Assembly (NCBI RefSeq): GCF_018619475.1 | Contig: NZ_JAHFZG010000021.1 | Coordinates: 1 to 53,499, forward strand | DNA length: 53,499 nt | Direction of reading: 5' to 3' | DNA from: Rhodomicrobium sp. Az07 | Lineage (GTDB): Bacteria > Pseudomonadota > Alphaproteobacteria > Rhizobiales > Rhodomicrobiaceae | In this document: positions 46,294 to 53,499 of the stretch, one piece after another | Layout of the letters: each line of letters starts with the position of its first letter | Position numbering within the stretch: position 1 is the first letter of the stretch | Program-made: the position numbers and the translations under genes | Notes under the pieces: model-generated | What the model saw: the letters and a program-made list of their open reading frames with translations, nothing else | Told to the model about the DNA's origin: nothing | Database searches by the model: none

Positions 46294-48173
46294 AAGGCGG
46301 TATGATATATCCGCTCGGGTCCGGCTCTCGGGATTTCGAAATGAATCGAAGCCCCCGTTGTCGACGGGGCTGCCCAGATCCGGCCGCCATGCAGCCGAAC
46401 GATTTCCCGGCAGATCGTCAAACCGAGCCCGGATCCGCCCGCTCCGATGTTCGTCTTGCCGCTCTGGGCAAATTTATCGAACACGCGATCCAGTTCGTCC
46501 TCCGGGATACCGATGCCGCGATCCTCTATATGACAGTGGATCGCCGCGCTGCCGTCGGGCGTGGCCGCATCGGCTATGGTGACGGAGATGGTCCCGCCGT
46601 GCGGAGAAAACTTGATCGCGTTTGAAAACAGATTGACGAAAACCTGCATCATGCGCCGCGCATCGAACACGGCCTCAAGCTCATCTGTCCGCGCCTCGAA
46701 TTGCACGCGGAGAGCTTTATCCTCGATGAGCGAGCCGAGTTCGACTTCGGCATTCCGGGCCACGTCCATGAGATTTCCGCGCTCCATGTCCAGATCCGAC
46801 CAGGCGGATTCGAGCTTGGACAGATCGAGCAGCGCATTCAGCATGCCAAGAAGGCGATCGCCCGCCGTCTTGATATTCGTCAGGCATTTATCCAGCCGGA
46901 TCTCGTCGTGTCCGCGCGCCGCCTTCAACCCGAACACGGCGTAGTTCAGGATAGCGTGCATCGGCGTCCTGAATTCATGGCTTATGGTCATGAGAAAGGC
47001 GGTCTTCAGCCTGTTGGCTTCGTCGGCTTGCTCCTTGGCGGTCTTCAGTTCGACGTTGACGCGCTCAAGCCGCCCGCGCTCTGCCGCCAGAGCCCCGCTC
47101 GTTCTGCGAAGCTGGCGGTGACGGCGACGCAGGCTGTCGTTCGCCAGCGCCAGCCTGCGGCTTCCGTCGTACAGAGCGATTTCCCGCTCGACGCGGCGGC
47201 CGCTCTCCCGGACGAGAACCCAGCTCAGGGTGAGAAGGAGCGCAAGCACGCCCGCGCAAAGCGCTCCCAGTTTGGCGGCGGCGCTGTCGACGGCCGCGTA
47301 AACCTCCGGTTCGGCGATCCCGGACAAAACCAGAAGCGGATAGTTGCCCACCTTGCGCCAGCGCAAGAACGTGTCCGAGTTGTGGAGCGAATCGTGGGCG
47401 CGCCTTTGCCCGGCGGGCTGGCCGCCGGTGATCTCCTCCAGGTTCGGGTATGTCTTTCCAACAAGCGCGACGTCGGTCTTTTGCCGGTTGGAGAACGATG
47501 CCCGAATGACGCCATCGGTGCCCACCAGCATCAGGCTGCCGCTCTTGCCAAGGTTGACCGATTGCTGGAGGGTCGTAAGCGAAACGGGCGAAAGCGAAAA
47601 AACGAGGATGCCCGCGAGTTCCCCGCCCGGACCGTCCACCCGGTCGCTGATCTGGATCGTCCATTGCCCCGAGATGCGGCCGATGACCGGACGACCGAAA
47701 TAGAGGCCAGGCCGCCCCTCCAGATGAACGCGAATGTGGTCGCGATCGGAAAGATCCACGGGCGGCGAGCGTTGGCTCAGAGACGATGCGAGCAGCCTTC
47801 CGTCGGGGGCCACGAAAGCGATTTGCACAATGCATGAACAAGAGGCCACCGCGGGAAGGTAGCTTTCCCAGTCGACAAGTCTGACGTTCGTTCCCTGCGC
47901 CGCCAGTTTCGGCTTGAGGAAGTGCATCGCGCTTCCGACCATTTCAAGGTTTGAGCGCGCCTGCTCCTCGAACGCGGCCGACAGGGTGCCGATATCGTTC
48001 CAGGCGCGACTCTCGGCGTAGGAGCGCGCTTCCTTGACAGCGGCGCAGAAGAAAAGAACGGTGCCGACCACGACCCCGAATGCAGAGATCGCGACCGCGA
48101 GCCTGAGTTTGGCACCCGAGCGCTCTATGCGCCTGCGCCGGTCAGGTTTGAGGCTGCGCCGCTTAATCGCCAT
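46281..48173 (-). CDS. Orphan membrane histidine kinase with periplasmic sensor
   Basis: A 630-residue sensor kinase. Two helices (about residues 25-50, LAVAISAFGVVVGTVLFFCA, and ~305-330, ALCAGVLALLLTLSWVLV) flank a periplasmic domain of dCache-like pattern (DGRLLASSLSQRSPPVDLSD, then GRISGQWTIQISDRV). A coiled coil leads to the HisKA box AFLMTISHEFRTPMHAILNY and an ATPase lobe (VNLFSNAIKFSPHGGTI, EDRGIGIPEDELD, GGSGLGLTICREIV). The catalytic His is present. No response regulator is next to it. ATG 48173 is preferred; a TTG at 48182 is possible. Confidence 0.9.
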   Translation of the reverse strand: MAIKRRSLKPDRRRRIERSGAKLRLAVAISAFGVVVGTVLFFCAAVKEARSYAESRAWNDIGTLSAAFEEQARSNLEMVGSAMHFLKPKLAAQGTNVRLVDWESYLPAVASCSCIVQIAFVAPDGRLLASSLSQRSPPVDLSDRDHIRVHLEGRPGLYFGRPVIGRISGQWTIQISDRVDGPGGELAGILVFSLSPVSLTTLQQSVNLGKSGSLMLVGTDGVIRASFSNRQKTDVALVGKTYPNLEEITGGQPAGQRRAHDSLHNSDTFLRWRKVGNYPLLVLSGIAEPEVYAAVDSAAAKLGALCAGVLALLLTLSWVLVRESGRRVEREIALYDGSRRLALANDSLRRRHRQLRRTSGALAAERGRLERVNVELKTAKEQADEANRLKTAFLMTISHEFRTPMHAILNYAVFGLKAARGHDEIRLDKCLTNIKTAGDRLLGMLNALLDLSKLESAWSDLDMERGNLMDVARNAEVELGSLIEDKALRVQFEARTDELEAVFDARRMMQVFVNLFSNAIKFSPHGGTISVTIADAATPDGSAAIHCHIEDRGIGIPEDELDRVFDKFAQSGKTNIGAGGSGLGLTICREIVRLHGGRIWAAPSTTGASIHFEIPRAGPERIYHTALPKH

Positions 48174-48589
48174 GGCGTGCAAGTCGATGCTGGAAGATGT
48201 GGTTTACGTTCCCTGACGGCGAGGGGTGCGGAGGTCCGGGCTTCGCTGCGGGGAGGGAGGGCGGTTGAGTGTTCCGGTCACGAAGCCGGGCGGCTCGCTT
48301 TCGAGCGGTCGGACGCTCGTCGTACCGGTTCCCGAACAACGCGGTCGAATGAGCGCTGTGACACGAATATGCGGGTTGCCGCGAGGCGCCGAAGCCCTCG
48401 CACGTTCTCACCTGGGATCCGGAAGCTGACCGAAACTTGTCCAATGCTCGCTCCGAAGACGGCGCCGGATCGGGCGCCCGTTGCTGGTTTCGCGAAGTTA
48501 CCCGAGCCCGTTATGCATTGCTCCAGGGCGGCGAATTTCCGCTTCATTCGATGGGCAGGCACTCGGTGCGACTTCGCTTGAATACGTTT
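48174..48589. other. Non-coding region upstream of the orphan kinase
   Basis: About 416 bp between the kinase start and the second full copy of the dispersed repeat. Frames on both strands are open but have no family resemblance and no good ribosome sites. No promoter could be fixed. Confidence 0.35.
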
Positions 48590-48692
48590 CAGCCTCGTGC
48601 CGCAAATCAGACGCGGCACGATTCTGTAGGTTTCCGTTGTCGATCAGCTTTTCCGCGTCAAATCGAGTCCGATTAAGCGCAGGCCGATCTAG
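48590..48692. repeat. Dispersed two-hairpin repeat, copy 2
   Basis: Closely matches copy 1 at 112-215. Stem 1 here is perfect: TCGTGCCGC (48595-48603) and GCGGCACGA (48613-48621) with a nine-base loop. Stem 2 pairs GATCAGC (48642-48648) with GCCGATC (48683-48689), one mismatch, around the same AATCG-AGTC-CGATT core. It marks the left border of the accessory region. Confidence 0.85.
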
Positions 48693-48920
48693 ACAAGGCT
48701 GCGATGCGCAGCTTTGCTTCCGGAGAGTAAAAAGCATTTCTGCAAATATTTGAAGATTAATGATGCGCCGGGGTTAATCCCGTGAAGCGGCGGAGGCGCG
48801 CGTGCGTCATGCTCCGGAATTACAACGTCGCGCCGGAAACCAATGCGCAACGACGCTGCAAATCTTATCTCGGACGGACTTGAGCGTCGGCGGCGGCTTA
48901 TTGCGACGGCGCCGTCAGAC

Positions 48921-49096
48921 GGTGAAGGTAAAGCTCAAATGGCCGGGTTGGCTCGGCGAAATCGATCCGTACACGTCTATAAACAGAAGAGAACATCAGC
49001 GTGCAACGTGGGTGCACATCGGAGCGATGTGGGAGCGAAACCCCTTGAATTCCATGGGGGAGCGGCTTGGGAGAAAATACCGAAGTTCGCCCTCTG
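48921..49096 (+). repeat. Duplicated segment, left copy (island border)
   Basis: Two cores are shared with 50645-50810. A 41-bp core at 48956-48996 (GCGAAATCGATCCGTACACG onward) matches 50685-50725 at 39 of 41 bases. A 23-bp core at 49074-49096 (AAAATACCGAAGTTCGCCCT...) matches 50788-50810 exactly. GGTGAAGG-AAAGCTC at the left also matches. The middle has diverged. The direction is the same in both copies. Confidence 0.8.
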
Positions 49097-49097
49097 A

Positions 49098-49957
49098 GCT
49101 GCATCGACGAATTCCAGATTTTCTCGAGCACCATCGACGTCTTGGCGTCCGCCACTTTGCAATCGTCGATAATCGTTCCTCGGACGGAACACGCGAATTC
49201 TTAACGAGGGAGCCGGAAATCCGGCTTTTCGATGGGGCAGAGGAGTTCGATGACGATCTGATCTTCCCACCCGACTTCGTCGATGTCATGACCTCAAAGG
49301 TGGCGGCACACTGCAAGCGGGCAATCTTCGCAACGCATGGTGTGCTTCTTCGGCAGCCGATAGTCCGCTACTACGAGCCCACCTCTCGCGCGATTACGTT
49401 GCACTTCGGTCATGCGCTCGAAACGGATCGCGGCGTACACATGGGTGCAACAAACGCACCGTGCTTCCACTCGAGTGCAATCGAGATGGCATGGGACGAT
49501 TTCAAGTATTGCAACTCTGGAGACGTCTGGTTGTCCTTGTACGCACAGGCGCAATCGCTTCCAGTGTTGACGCCGGCGCGACCGCGGAACTGGGTGCGAG
49601 AAAACACCCACGCTGTTCCAGGCGAGACGATTTACCATCACTCCCTGAAGCGAACCAGAACGCGGTTCGACAGCTCGTCTGTTCAAGATGCGGTGCTGCG
49701 CCATGCCTGGCCGATAACGCTCAAGACCGCGAAGCGTGCAAAGCTCGCCGTCGCGATCGCGGTCGATAAGGCCCAGGACACGGCAACCGCAGTCTCGCAT
49801 TGGCTTCGGCGTGCGGAGCAGATAGCCGACACGGCCGAGCTGGTCATGATGCTGGCCTACGACGCCGGCGATGCAGCTCTGGCCGAAACCGTCGCCGAGT
49901 TGCGCATCCCGCACGAAACACATCTGATCGATACCTCCAAGCTGGACGGCAATTTGA
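49098..49957 (+). pseudogene. Glycosyltransferase family-2-like fragment, truncated at both ends
   Basis: The frame reads HRRIPDFLEHHRRLGVRHFA then IVDNRSSDGTREFL, the start of a GT-A fold found in proteins that begin RNExxYLxEWIxYHxxLGVxHFxxYDNxSxDGT. The canonical N-terminus is replaced by the duplicated segment. Later DFVDVMTSKVAAHCKRAIFA and VHMGATNAPCFHSSAIEMAW are preserved, and the frame runs on to about SKLDGNLSRYP. Around 49957-49966 the resemblance shifts into another frame, where a different glycosyltransferase begins, so the two were joined by deletion. An open frame spans the junction (48802-50127), but a functional product is unlikely. Confidence 0.6.
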
Positions 49958-50251
49958 GCCGATATCCCGTATTTTGTGCTTGTGAGTACGATCGAACCGC
50001 GAAAGAACATGACCTTTCTATTCGCGGTGTGGCGAAAGCTTGTGGAAAGACTGGGGCCGCGCGCACCCCGTCTCGTGATCGTCGGTCATCGCGGATGGGA
50101 AAACGAGAACGTGATCGATGTCCTTGACCGCTCGTCCGGCCTTGCTCCCTTTCTGGTCGAGGCGACGGACTTGAGCGACGCAGGGCTCGCTTCCCTACTC
50201 TCCGGAGCAGCAGCGCTTGTGTCGCCGTCGAGCGTAGAAGGATTTGGGCTC
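49958..50251 (+). pseudogene. Glycosyltransferase family 4 C-terminal fragment
   Basis: Reads DIPYFVLVSTIEPRKNMTFL, then LVIVGHRGWENENVIDVLDR and LLSGAAALVSPSSVEGFGL, the C-terminal GT-B half of group-1 glycosyltransferases, including the EGFG sugar-nucleotide motif. It starts just after an in-frame TGA (49955-49957) and loses similarity straight after EGFGL, so both ends are broken. It probably derives from a polysaccharide-synthesis cluster. Confidence 0.65.
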
Positions 50252-50373
50252 AAGCAATTGCCGAGGCTTATGGATCAGATCCTGCATCGACCTCATGATC
50301 CCGCGAAGCCCCCGTTTCTACTTGGCCAAAGCCGAACGAACAGGCGCAAGTTCAAATGGTCAGCTCTTCGAAT

Positions 50374-50556
50374 TTAACACCGCAAAAAACTTGGAGCCGC
50401 TTTCCGCTTCGCCGACTGGGTGGGCTTGTCGGCTTTCGCCTTGATCAGATGCGCGCCGATCGATGCAAAGCTCAGGACGCCACCGACAAGCGCGAACGTG
50501 CGCAGGGCGATCAAGATGCCTTCCAGAAATTGTGTCCGAGCATCATCTGCAATCAT
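50374..50556 (-). CDS. Small single-helix membrane protein, unknown
   Basis: A 60-residue protein, MIADDARTQFLEGILIALRT then FALVGGVLSFASIGAHLIKA and a basic tail. One membrane helix is likely (residues ~15-38). AGGAG stands six to seven bases before the ATG at 50556, a strong signal. No family is recognised. It lies between broken glycosyltransferases and the duplicated segment, in the accessory region. Confidence 0.5.
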   Translation of the reverse strand: MIADDARTQFLEGILIALRTFALVGGVLSFASIGAHLIKAKADKPTQSAKRKAAPSFLRC

Positions 50557-50644
50557 GAGGCGCTCCTGTCGTCGCGCACAGACGGCACGAGGCGACGTTC
50601 CGGCGCGCGCGGGTCATCGCTGTCTGGAAAGGCGTTGTCCTGTG

Positions 50645-50810
50645 GGTGAAGGCAAAGCTCGAACGCCCGCCACGTCGGGTTCGAGCGAAATCGATCCGTA
50701 CACGTGTAAAAACAGAAGAGAACATGTGGGTGCAGTGCGGTGTCGGTGCAAAACTCATTGTTTTTCGGTGTGGTGCAATGTGGGTGCAAAATACCGAAGT
50801 TCGCCCTCTG
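50645..50810 (+). repeat. Duplicated segment, right copy (next to tRNA-Gln)
   Basis: Partner of 48921-49096. It ends 70 bp before tRNA-Gln and contains several GTGGGTGCA-like words (near 50726, 50779), as seen in attachment or integrase-arm regions. The ~1.7 kb between the copies is filled with gene fragments. Confidence 0.75.
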
Positions 50811-50880
50811 TTCCCCCTTGAACCCCCGTGGTATCGATGTTAAACCCCGTGAAACTCCAAAAACTTGGCAGTTTTCCATT

Positions 50881-50955
50881 TGGGGCGTAGCCAAGCGGTA
50901 AGGCAGCGGATTTTGATTCCGCCATTCCCAGGTTCGAGTCCTGGCGCCCCAGCCA
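50881..50955 (+). tRNA. tRNA-Gln (anticodon TTG)
   Basis: A 75-nt cloverleaf with encoded CCA: acceptor TGGGGCG with CGCCCCA, anticodon stem GCGGA/TCCGC around TTTTGAT (anticodon TTG at 50913-50915), and T arm CCAGGTTCGAGTCCTGG. It reads CAA codons. The flanks on both sides look like old integration scars. Confidence 0.96.
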
Positions 50956-51009
50956 ACCTCAAGCTGTCTCGGAAATTCACGTATATAGCAGACCCCCACA
51001 GGGCCTGCT

Positions 51010-51039
51010 TACCCATATGCGTACCCAACTTTCGTACCC
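51010..51039. repeat. Three TACCC words 12-13 bp apart
   Basis: TACCC occurs at 51010, 51022 and 51035. On the minus strand this reads GGGTACG-N8-GGGTACG-N5-ATGGGTAAG, like leaders of tyrosine integrase genes beside tRNA sites. No integrase body follows, so it may be a leftover of a lost element. Confidence 0.3.
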
Positions 51040-51123
51040 TTGCAATGGGGAACAGAAGTCCCGCGAGCACGGGTATGCGCCGCAAACACACTACTGGCTG
51101 CTCCCTTAACCGGGACCAGCCCC

Positions 51124-51147
51124 AAAGCCCGCCATCCGGCGGGCTTT
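51124..51147. terminator. Intrinsic-type terminator hairpin
   Basis: AAAGCCCGCC (51124-51133) and GGCGGGCTTT (51138-51147) form a perfect ten-base stem with a four-base ATCC loop. The A/T ends allow function in both directions, serving tRNA-Gln on one side and possibly hipA (minus strand) on the other. Confidence 0.75.
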
Positions 51148-51227
51148 GTCGTTGAATCGCCCACTCAGCCGGATTCGTCATGCTTTCACGTCCGCATGCG
51201 TTCACGATGACATGCACACATGTCCGC

Positions 51228-52508
51228 TCAGGTATTCGCATCTCCCTCGCTCGCGCTGCCGTCCTCAAGCCCGGCAAGGACGGCGCGCGCGCGCCGCTCA
51301 ATCGCCTCGCGGAACGCAGGCAGGAGCCCATGACCACCGGCGGGCATGGCGGCGACTGCATCCTCCGCTGAAGCCGCCTCCCGCAGGACAAGCCTGGACA
51401 GAGAAGCCACACGTCCCACCACGCGGGCGGGATTGAGGCCGCAATCTTCGGCAAAGCGTTCCCAGTGACGGCGCTTCAGGTGCTCGCCCCGGTTCTTGCC
51501 AGCGATTTTCTGGGCAAGGTTACGGGTAATCCCGTCCCACGCATCGGCACACATCACGTCATACAGCGGCGCCAGCTTGGCCCCCCGGCTGCCCAGAAGG
51601 AGCGAGTAGTTCTTGGCGTGGGCATCGGTATTGCAGGCCAGCACATTGAACACAGCCTGATCCAGCAACCGGATGATGTCGGGTGCCTGCATCGCCGCGC
51701 GGGTGAGGGCGAACATGTCGGCAAGAGTCGGCCCCCGGATGCCGGTCTGGTTGGCCTCATACTTGGCGGAAGGGGGCTTGCCGAGCGCCTGGCAGAAATC
51801 CTCCTGATGGAGGCGCCGCCAACGCCCGTCCTGCTCGATGCGGTCATAGCGGTTCACGAGGAGGTAGCTTCGCGCCCCGGCCGCCCCCGTTGTCACCACC
51901 GGCACGTTCAGGCGGCAGCGGCGTGCCAACACCATGCACAACGCCTCGTTCTGGACGCTGCCGTAAAGCTGCGTGGAATCCGGCTTGAGGATGTGGGTGG
52001 ACGGCGCTCCGTCGACCGGAATGCAAAGCTGCCCTTCGCCATCCACGGCGACGCCGATCTTGCTCTGTACCCCCGCCAGTGACATGGACACGCCGTCTTC
52101 GCCCGCAAGGAACGGCTTGCGGGGCAGCTCGTTGATGATCCGCTCAAGGTTTTCGGGCGATCCGATCGGGCGCCAGTCGCCCGGACTGGTCGAGCCCGGC
52201 TGGCCGATGGAAAGCGCCCCCGCTGTGTCCCGGCCGATTTCCCGCAGGATGCCGATGACATCCTCGGGGGAGGCGCCGAGCGTATGCCCGATGGCCCGCA
52301 GCTGGGCGCCTTCGGGCAGGAGGTTCGATGCCCACGGCAGGAAAATTTGGGACGGCACCGGCTGCGCCGACAGCGGCATCAGCACCGATACCGGAAACGC
52401 GCCCCTGGTCGTGAGCCATGCCTGGTCATAAGCGAAGGAAGGGCCGTCGGCCCCGACTTCGATGGTGCCCACGCGGCGGGTTTCGTAATAGACGGCTAGT
52501 TCAGGCAC
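51228..52508 (-). CDS. hipA: HipA family serine/threonine kinase toxin
   Basis: A 426-residue kinase. The N-terminal HipA-N1 domain runs to about residue 105 (LPWASNLLPEGAQLRAIG, SIGQPGSTSP). The P-loop analogue is SLAGVQSKIG (143-152), the ATP-lysine region ILKP (173-176), catalytic NTDAHAKNYSLL (293-304, Asp295) and metal-binding YDVM (316-319). All catalytic residues look intact. In E. coli HipA phosphorylates glutamyl-tRNA synthetase and halts growth; the substrate here is unknown. The start is GTG 52508, overlapping the hipB stop by eight bases, so translation is coupled. Confidence 0.93.
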   Translation of the reverse strand: MPELAVYYETRRVGTIEVGADGPSFAYDQAWLTTRGAFPVSVLMPLSAQPVPSQIFLPWASNLLPEGAQLRAIGHTLGASPEDVIGILREIGRDTAGALSIGQPGSTSPGDWRPIGSPENLERIINELPRKPFLAGEDGVSMSLAGVQSKIGVAVDGEGQLCIPVDGAPSTHILKPDSTQLYGSVQNEALCMVLARRCRLNVPVVTTGAAGARSYLLVNRYDRIEQDGRWRRLHQEDFCQALGKPPSAKYEANQTGIRGPTLADMFALTRAAMQAPDIIRLLDQAVFNVLACNTDAHAKNYSLLLGSRGAKLAPLYDVMCADAWDGITRNLAQKIAGKNRGEHLKRRHWERFAEDCGLNPARVVGRVASLSRLVLREAASAEDAVAAMPAGGHGLLPAFREAIERRARAVLAGLEDGSASEGDANT

Positions 52509-52800
52509 CCGGCTCGTCTTTCAGTTCGGGGAGGTCCGGCAGCAGGGCATCAGGAGAGGATTCCACAGGCTTGAAGGCCTTCAGGCCGACGGCAGCCGCC
52601 ACGGCGAGGGCCTTGCCCAGCTGGCAGTTGGGCTTTCCGGCCTCCAGCTCGACGATGAACCGGCGCCCGACATTGGCGGCGAGCGCGAGGTCATCCTGCC
52701 GGAGCTTCAGGGCTTCGCGGCGTTGCCGCACCAGCGCGCCGAAACGCTCCGCGAGCCGCTGCTCTTGCGAATCCTTGGTTCTGGTCTGTTTGGTCGTCAT
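52501..52800 (-). CDS. hipB: HipB antitoxin / autorepressor
   Basis: A 99-residue XRE-type protein. The helix-turn-helix is LRQDDLALAANVGRRFIVEL within residues ~25-75, matching HipB (typically QxxLAxxxGVSxxxISxxE). The C-terminus is rich in Pro, Asp and Glu. It should bind HipA and repress the operon. Upstream in-frame codons exist; the ATG at 52800 fits family length and lies only 5 bp from the nearest operator. Three near-identical palindromes precede it. Confidence 0.9.
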   Translation of the reverse strand: MTTKQTRTKDSQEQRLAERFGALVRQRREALKLRQDDLALAANVGRRFIVELEAGKPNCQLGKALAVAAAVGLKAFKPVESSPDALLPDLPELKDEPGA

Positions 52801-52805
52801 GTGTG

Positions 52806-52823
52806 TGTTCCCGAGCGGGAACA
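52806..52823. promoter_or_regulatory. HipB operator O1
   Basis: TGTTCCCGAGCGGGAACA: perfect eight-base arms around AG. It overlaps the end of the candidate -10 box and sits 6 bp from the hipB start codon. Confidence 0.75.
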
Positions 52824-52850
52824 TTAACACCGGATTCCACCCTTCGGCAA
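52822..52850 (-). promoter_or_regulatory. Candidate hipBA promoter
   Basis: On the minus strand TTGCCG (complement of 52845-52850) and TTAATG (complement of 52822-52827) are 17 bp apart, between O1 and O2. HipB bound at both would cover it. Confidence 0.5.
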
Positions 52851-52855
52851 GCAAA

Positions 52856-52873
52856 TGTTACCGATCGGGAACA
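52856..52873. promoter_or_regulatory. HipB operator O2
   Basis: TGTTACCGATCGGGAACA, the same palindrome with one arm mismatch (A for C). It lies exactly 50 bp from O1. Confidence 0.75.
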
Positions 52874-52905
52874 TCTGCGCGGAAAACTGCCGTTTTAGAT
52901 CGCCA

Positions 52906-52923
52906 TATTCCCGATCGGGAACA
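52906..52923. promoter_or_regulatory. HipB operator O3
   Basis: TATTCCCGATCGGGAACA, with TTCCCGATCGGGAA perfectly palindromic. It lies exactly 50 bp from O2. Confidence 0.75.
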
Positions 52924-53324
52924 TGGCGCGCGCTCATAGGCCTCGCCATACACCCACATGTGTGCACGTTCACACAGGCGCATGTGGGCGGCACATCGCG
53001 GCCCGATGGCGGATCCGACGGCCTGCCGAAGTGCGCTCAAGTAGCGAAGTGCGGTCGGCGCCGCTGAAGTGCGCGGCGGTCGCGCAGCCGCCGGCGCCTT
53101 TCATGCGACGCCGCGCGGCTTTGCCGGACCCAACCTTCTGGCCGAGGCTGTGCGAGAAGTCATCATTTCGGCATGACAGGGCCAAGGCAGGCGCGGCCAG
53201 TTCAGCAGCCGCCTTGGAGCGATGGATCCGCGATGACGCCCGGTATCAAGCTATGGAAGCGGGCAACAAGCCTCGAAGCGGCGTCGCAGCCCCCACGAGA
53301 GCAGCAAGTCTTCCTCTTTAGTTT
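52924..53324. other. Non-coding region between hipBA and the right-edge transposase
   Basis: About 400 bp. An inverted repeat CCACATG...CATGTGG lies at about 52956-52987. GAAGTGCG recurs near 53029, 53047 and 53066. GAGGCTGTGCGAGAAGTCAT at about 53144-53163 resembles an insertion-sequence terminus and may be the end of the right-edge element, ~160 bp past its transposase stop. No gene is supported. Confidence 0.4.
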
Positions 53325-53499
53325 TTAGGCCCGCATCGCCTGAAGTAGTCCGGGCGCGCCGAGGATAGTCATGACGCGCTTCATATTATAGGACAGGACC
53401 TGGAGCGACATCTCTGTCCTCACATTGCCGAGCCTTTTCATCAGGAAGTGTGCCGAACCCATCCAGAACTTGATGGTTCCGAAGGGATGTTCCGCCGTG
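53325..53499 (-). CDS. Transposase C-terminus (cut by window edge)
   Basis: The minus strand enters at the right edge and reads AEHPFGTIKFWMGSAHFLMK, then RLGNVRTEMSLQVLSYNMKR and VMTILGAPGLLQAMRA, stop at 53325-53327. AEHPFGTIKxWMG with a later MSLxVLxYNMKR is the C-terminal signature of IS1182/IS4-like DDE transposases. The catalytic Glu of such enzymes lies in this region (AEHPFGT). The frame is intact as far as seen. Confidence 0.85.
   Translation of the reverse strand, partial: TAEHPFGTIKFWMGSAHFLMKRLGNVRTEMSLQVLSYNMKRVMTILGAPGLLQAMRA

Noticed and set aside
48802-49097. N-terminal 99 codons of the open frame leading into the glycosyltransferase fragment
   Set aside because: This part is the duplicated non-coding segment also found beside tRNA-Gln, so it is unlikely to be a real protein start.

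Overview
The window is a high-GC chromosomal segment from an alphaproteobacterium, most likely of the Hyphomicrobiales. The evidence is the mix of genes: a GapR/UPF0335 nucleoid protein, a DivL-type sensor whose phospho-acceptor histidine is a tyrosine, an HWE-type histidine kinase, folate-dependent TrmFO and a cysteine-free bL36. Genus cannot be read from the sequence alone; Rhodomicrobium or a relative is a guess. No rRNA, CRISPR array or intact prophage is visible. There are two tRNA genes, tRNA-Thr(TGT) and tRNA-Gln(TTG).

Layout. The left edge holds the first 13 codons of an IS5-like transposase and a dispersed two-hairpin repeat. Next come a cytochrome b561-YceI fusion, glyoxalase I, a double cold-shock-domain protein with a DUF192 protein and a small membrane protein, and a 1210-residue CheB-CheR-PAS-HWE kinase (positions 212-7305). 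After tRNA-Thr and nadE comes a lower-GC two-gene insert (9812-10968) with an HEPN-like motif. A BigR/SqrR-like regulator then faces a periplasmic adaptor-RND efflux operon (11135-15955). Positions 16258-22386 carry an Ala/Lys-rich protein, DUF423, a Kef-type antiporter, a small secreted protein, rpmJ type B, rdgB and hemW. Positions 22383-29200 carry an LpoA-like lipoprotein, rsmI-yraN-gshB, comM and gltD. gltB occupies 29531-34237.

Positions 34757-37572 hold two overlapping P-loop GTPase genes, followed by gapR, a MaoC hydratase, ribF, divL, a LysR regulator, an isolated sdhB, trmFO, an IS630-type transposase remnant and an orphan membrane histidine kinase. From 48.6 kb to the right edge the DNA is accessory. 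It holds a second copy of the dispersed repeat, a partly duplicated segment bracketing broken glycosyltransferase fragments, tRNA-Gln, a hipBA toxin-antitoxin module with three palindromic operators exactly 50 bp apart, and the 3' end of a transposase cut by the window edge.

The core genes are housekeeping: ammonia assimilation (gltBD), NAD, glutathione and riboflavin-cofactor synthesis, nucleotide-pool cleaning, rRNA/tRNA modification, and cell-cycle and nucleoid control (divL, gapR). The items most worth following are the HEPN-like gene pair, the thiol-switch regulator next to an RND pump, the GTPase pair, the hipBA operator array and the dispersed repeat that supplies stop codons to two genes.
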